Source: Cydia pomonella (Eukaryota > Arthropoda > Insecta > Lepidoptera > Tortricidae). Taken from it: a stretch of 64,000 nucleotides of DNA. The DNA lies in the NCBI RefSeq assembly GCF_033807575.1, contig NC_084720.1, positions 17,243,570 to 17,307,569 of the forward strand. The letters run 5' to 3'. The position numbers and the translations under genes are program-made. Shown here piece by piece: positions 63,789-64,000 of this stretch (its first letter is position 1; the number at the start of each line of letters is the position of its first letter). Below the pieces are notes generated by a model that saw only the letters and a list, made by a program, of their open reading frames with translations, did no database searches and was not told the origin of the DNA.

Positions 63789-64000
63789 ATCCCCCTTAAT
63801 CATAAACGTGTACTAAAGTTACGATCCCGCTAATAATCGTTTGTCCCTTTCCGACGTATTGGTATGATGGATGGATGGATGTAATTCCATTATCATTTCT
63901 CGATTTATTTAACTTTTACCTAAAACACATATATTTTAATTTCCTCGTAAGTATTTGAAGTGAAATAGTTATATTTACGATACAAGTGCGAAAAATAGGA

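Overview
The window is animal nuclear DNA, almost certainly from a moth or butterfly. Host genes are split by GT-AG introns (one intron uses GC-AG). Exons are GC-rich and introns AT-rich. The intervening DNA is full of lepidopteran-style repeats: CR1/Jockey-like and RTE-like LINE pieces, tRNA-derived SINEs, many hairpin MITEs, and the shared LINE tail around 'ggcaacgcgcatgtaac'. No bacterial or organellar features were seen. All exon models were built by hand from splice signals, reading phase and family resemblance; none is confirmed by transcripts.

Four host genes are supported. (1) 2072-20118, plus strand: the C-terminal ~800 residues of a TEP/alpha-2-macroglobulin-family protein whose thioester motif is altered (DSAEQNM instead of GCGEQNM), so most like insect Mcr. 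Its 5' part lies left of the window. (2) 24086-24754, minus: an intronless EMC7 (ER membrane protein complex subunit 7). (3) 25425-40832, plus: a complete ten-exon lysosomal-type beta-N-acetylhexosaminidase (GH20), head-to-head with EMC7 across ~670 bp. (4) 46621-60107, minus: a thirteen-exon nrf-6-like (nose resistant to fluoxetine) membrane acyltransferase.

Mobile DNA dominates the rest. A nearly full-length two-ORF LINE (about 12720-17478) sits in an Mcr intron. A 5'-truncated LINE (26286-27760, minus) sits in hexosaminidase intron 1. Between the hexosaminidase and nrf-6-like genes is a 3817-bp DNA transposon (41723-45539) with ~72-bp terminal inverted repeats and a perfect 8-bp target duplication. 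It carries a spliced THAP-domain gene, as expected for the P superfamily, but the catalytic middle seems to be missing.

The most unusual pattern is recurrent local duplication of exon pieces. Segments from inside an exon to at or just past its donor are copied on the 3' side of the parent exon: ~10 copies of 166 bp at 1-1580, two decayed copies after Mcr exon 2, five copies of 148 bp after Mcr exon 5, a short copy after Mcr exon 9, and one copy after nrf-6-like exon 9. The hexosaminidase has further copies of exon 2 and of its terminal exon. Nearly all lack an upstream acceptor or carry stops and frame breaks, so they look like intronic debris or possible assembly expansions rather than alternative exons.
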